From DATEZO01 sp035255485 (lineage in GTDB: Bacteria > Pseudomonadota > Gammaproteobacteria > Burkholderiales > Burkholderiaceae_D): a DNA stretch of 7,341 nucleotides. The stretch is from the NCBI GenBank assembly GCA_035255485.1, contig DATEZO010000194.1, forward strand, positions 1-7,341, read 5' to 3'. Both the position numbers and the translations under genes were made by a program. Below are positions 5,703 through 7,341 of the stretch, piece by piece. Every line of letters begins with the position of its first letter. Position 1 is the first letter of the stretch. The notes below the pieces were generated by a model, which saw only the letters and a program-made list of their open reading frames with translations, ran no database searches and had not been told where the DNA came from.

Positions 5703-7341
5703 ATGGCGGTAGCAGGCGAAGGCGCCATTACCACGACCATTCCGAGTGCCCTGGGGTTTACCCAAACCCCGATGGGGCGGAATATTTTTTTGGCAGTCGG
5801 TATCGCAGCCGTCATCGCCGTAATGTCGGCGGTATGGATGTGGAGCCAGCAGCCGGACTATCGCGTCCTGTTTTCCAATTTTTCGGACCGGGATGGCGGC
5901 TCGATCGTGGCTTCCCTGCAGCAGATGAATATTCCGTACAAGTTTGCGGAAGGCGGCTCGGCGATTCTGGTGCCGGCCAATCAGGTGTACGATGCGCGCC
6001 TGAAGCTGGCGTCGCAAGGCTTGCCCAGGGGCGGTAACGTCGGCTTCGAGCTAATGGAAAACCAGAAGCTGGGCGTATCGCAATTCCTCGAACAGGTAAA
6101 TTTCCAGCGTGCGCTGGAGGGTGAACTGGCGCGCTCGATCCAGGCAGTCTCCTCGGTGCAGGCGGCGCGTGTGCACCTGGCACTGCCCAAGGCGTCGGTG
6201 TTCGTGCGCGAACAGCAAAAACCTACCGCTTCGGTCCTGCTGAACCTGCATCCCGGCCGCACGCTCGATGAACAGCAAGTCAGCGCGATTGTGCATCTGG
6301 TTGCCAGCAGCGTGCCCGATCTGCCACCCAGGAATGTCACGATCGTGGATCAGAACGGCAATCTGTTGTCGGATACATCCAAGCCCAACAACTCGAATAC
6401 GCTCGATCCTACCCAGCTCAAGTACGTGCAGGAACTGCAGCAGAGCATCGTCAGGCGCATCGAATCGATCATTACGCCGATTGTCGGCCTGAACAACGTA
6501 CGCGCCGAAGCAACCGCCGATATCGATTTTTCGCATAGCGAACAAGCGGCTGAAGTATACAAGCCGAATCAGGCGCCGAATGCCTCCTCGATCCGCAGCC
6601 AGCAAACCAGCGAGACGCAGAGCGCGATCAATACCGCGGCAACCGGCGTGCCGGGCGCATTATCGAACCAGCCACCGGCACCATCGACCGCGCCGATCAC
6701 CGCGCCGGCCAATGGCGCCGTGCCAAACGGCGCTGCGGCTGCCGCAGCGCCCACGGGCAATACGCACAAGGACATGACCGTCAATTATGAAGTGGACAAG
6801 ACCATCCGCTATGTCCAGCAGCCGATGGGCGGGGTCAAGCGTCTGTCCGTGGCAGTGGTCGTCAATTACAAGCGCGAAACCGACAAGGCCGGCAAAGTCA
6901 TCAACCGGCCATTGACCGAGGAAGAAAAGAACCAGATTACCGATCTGGTGAAAGAGGCGATGGGTTATAGCAAAGACCGCGGCGACACGCTGAATGTAGT
7001 CAATAGCCCGTTCGCCGGCGCGGAGAAGGAAGCCATTGTCGAAGCGCCGCTCTGGAAACGCCCCGAAACCCTGGCACTGGCCAGGGAAATCGGCAAATAT
7101 GTCTTCGGCGGCATTGTCCTGCTCTATCTGTTTTTCGCGGTGCTGCGGCCGATGATGAAGAAGCTGATGAAGGATGCACGCCCGGTGCCCGCGCTGCCAA
7201 ACGAGAGCGAGGAAGACGCGATAGTGCAGCTCGAATCATCCGAGCCGATGGGACAGAAGCCGCGCGGCTATCAGGAAAACCTGGAGGCGGCCAAGCAACT
7301 GGCAAGGCAGGATCCCAAAATGGTCGCCAATGTCGTGAAAG
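5703..7341 (+). CDS. fliF: Flagellar MS-ring protein FliF (3' end outside window)
   Basis: FliF assembles into the MS ring in the inner membrane, which houses the export gate and carries the FliG rotor ring. The visible 546 residues cover nearly the whole protein. A short cytoplasmic start is followed by the first membrane helix (about 27-47). Next come the YscJ/FliF ring-building domains, with SNFSDRDGGSIVASLQQM, LKLASQGLPRGG, and the hallmark RVHLALPKASVFVREQQ from residue 156. The FliF C-domain has VRAEATADIDFS and GVPGALSNQPP (315-325), then a Pro/Ala-rich loop (about 323-352) and NYEVDKT (361-367). The second membrane helix is about 466-481, followed by RPMMKKLMKDA. The final LARQDPKMVANVVK opens the conserved C-terminal FliG-binding segment, cut by the window edge perhaps a dozen residues early. 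GGAGG (5692-5696), 6 bases before ATG 5703, fixes the start. Confidence 0.97.
   Translation, partial: MAVAGEGAITTTIPSALGFTQTPMGRNIFLAVGIAAVIAVMSAVWMWSQQPDYRVLFSNFSDRDGGSIVASLQQMNIPYKFAEGGSAILVPANQVYDARLKLASQGLPRGGNVGFELMENQKLGVSQFLEQVNFQRALEGELARSIQAVSSVQAARVHLALPKASVFVREQQKPTASVLLNLHPGRTLDEQQVSAIVHLVASSVPDLPPRNVTIVDQNGNLLSDTSKPNNSNTLDPTQLKYVQELQQSIVRRIESIITPIVGLNNVRAEATADIDFSHSEQAAEVYKPNQAPNASSIRSQQTSETQSAINTAATGVPGALSNQPPAPSTAPITAPANGAVPNGAAAAAAPTGNTHKDMTVNYEVDKTIRYVQQPMGGVKRLSVAVVVNYKRETDKAGKVINRPLTEEEKNQITDLVKEAMGYSKDRGDTLNVVNSPFAGAEKEAIVEAPLWKRPETLALAREIGKYVFGGIVLLYLFFAVLRPMMKKLMKDARPVPALPNESEEDAIVQLESSEPMGQKPRGYQENLEAAKQLARQDPKMVANVVK

Noticed and set aside
5678..6037. 119-codon plus-strand frame starting before fliF
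   Set aside because: It is out of frame with fliF, whose MS-ring sequence and GGAGG-led start are clear; the alternative product has no recognisable features.
1..7341. Search by eye for CRISPR arrays, tRNA or rRNA genes, transposases and phage genes
   Set aside because: No regularly spaced repeats, RNA gene sequences or mobile-element proteins were recognised.

Overview
The window is part of a flagellar biosynthesis locus from a GC-rich Gram-negative bacterium. Gene order, protein sequences and the divergent fliE/fliF pair suggest a betaproteobacterium, probably Burkholderiales and plausibly Oxalobacteraceae (Herminiimonas, Janthinobacterium or Collimonas type). The family placement is inferred from the look of the proteins, not from a search.

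Left block (1-3055, all + strand, almost no gaps): the 3' end of fliD (filament cap), fliS (flagellin chaperone), fliT (FliD chaperone), a fliK-type hook-length control gene, and a short stand-alone copy of the FlhB C-terminal domain that overlaps the fliK-type gene by 14 bases. This looks like one operon for late-stage export: cap, two chaperones, and a ruler/switch pair.

Middle block (3056-4897): a degraded REP-like stem-loop, an AT-richer leader, and a ycgR-type PilZ protein (c-di-GMP-dependent flagellar brake). A lipoprotein gene of unknown function follows on the opposite strand, ending 6 bases from the ycgR-type gene. It has no obvious flagellar role and is the one unrecognised protein here.

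Right block (4898-7341): fliE (MS-ring/rod junction) on the minus strand and fliF (MS ring) on the plus strand diverge from a long control region of about 460 bases. The same divergent layout is known from enteric bacteria. fliF runs off the right edge close to its natural end.

Together the genes span the basal body (FliE, FliF), export switching (FliK type, FlhB C-terminal paralogue), filament assembly (FliD, FliS, FliT) and speed control (YcgR type). I see no novel defence, mobile or CRISPR system. The points most worth a second look are the FliK/FlhB-C pair with its altered NPTH site, the orphan lipoprotein, alternative hairpins followed by a T-run at the start of fliF, and the inverted-repeat element between fliE and fliF.
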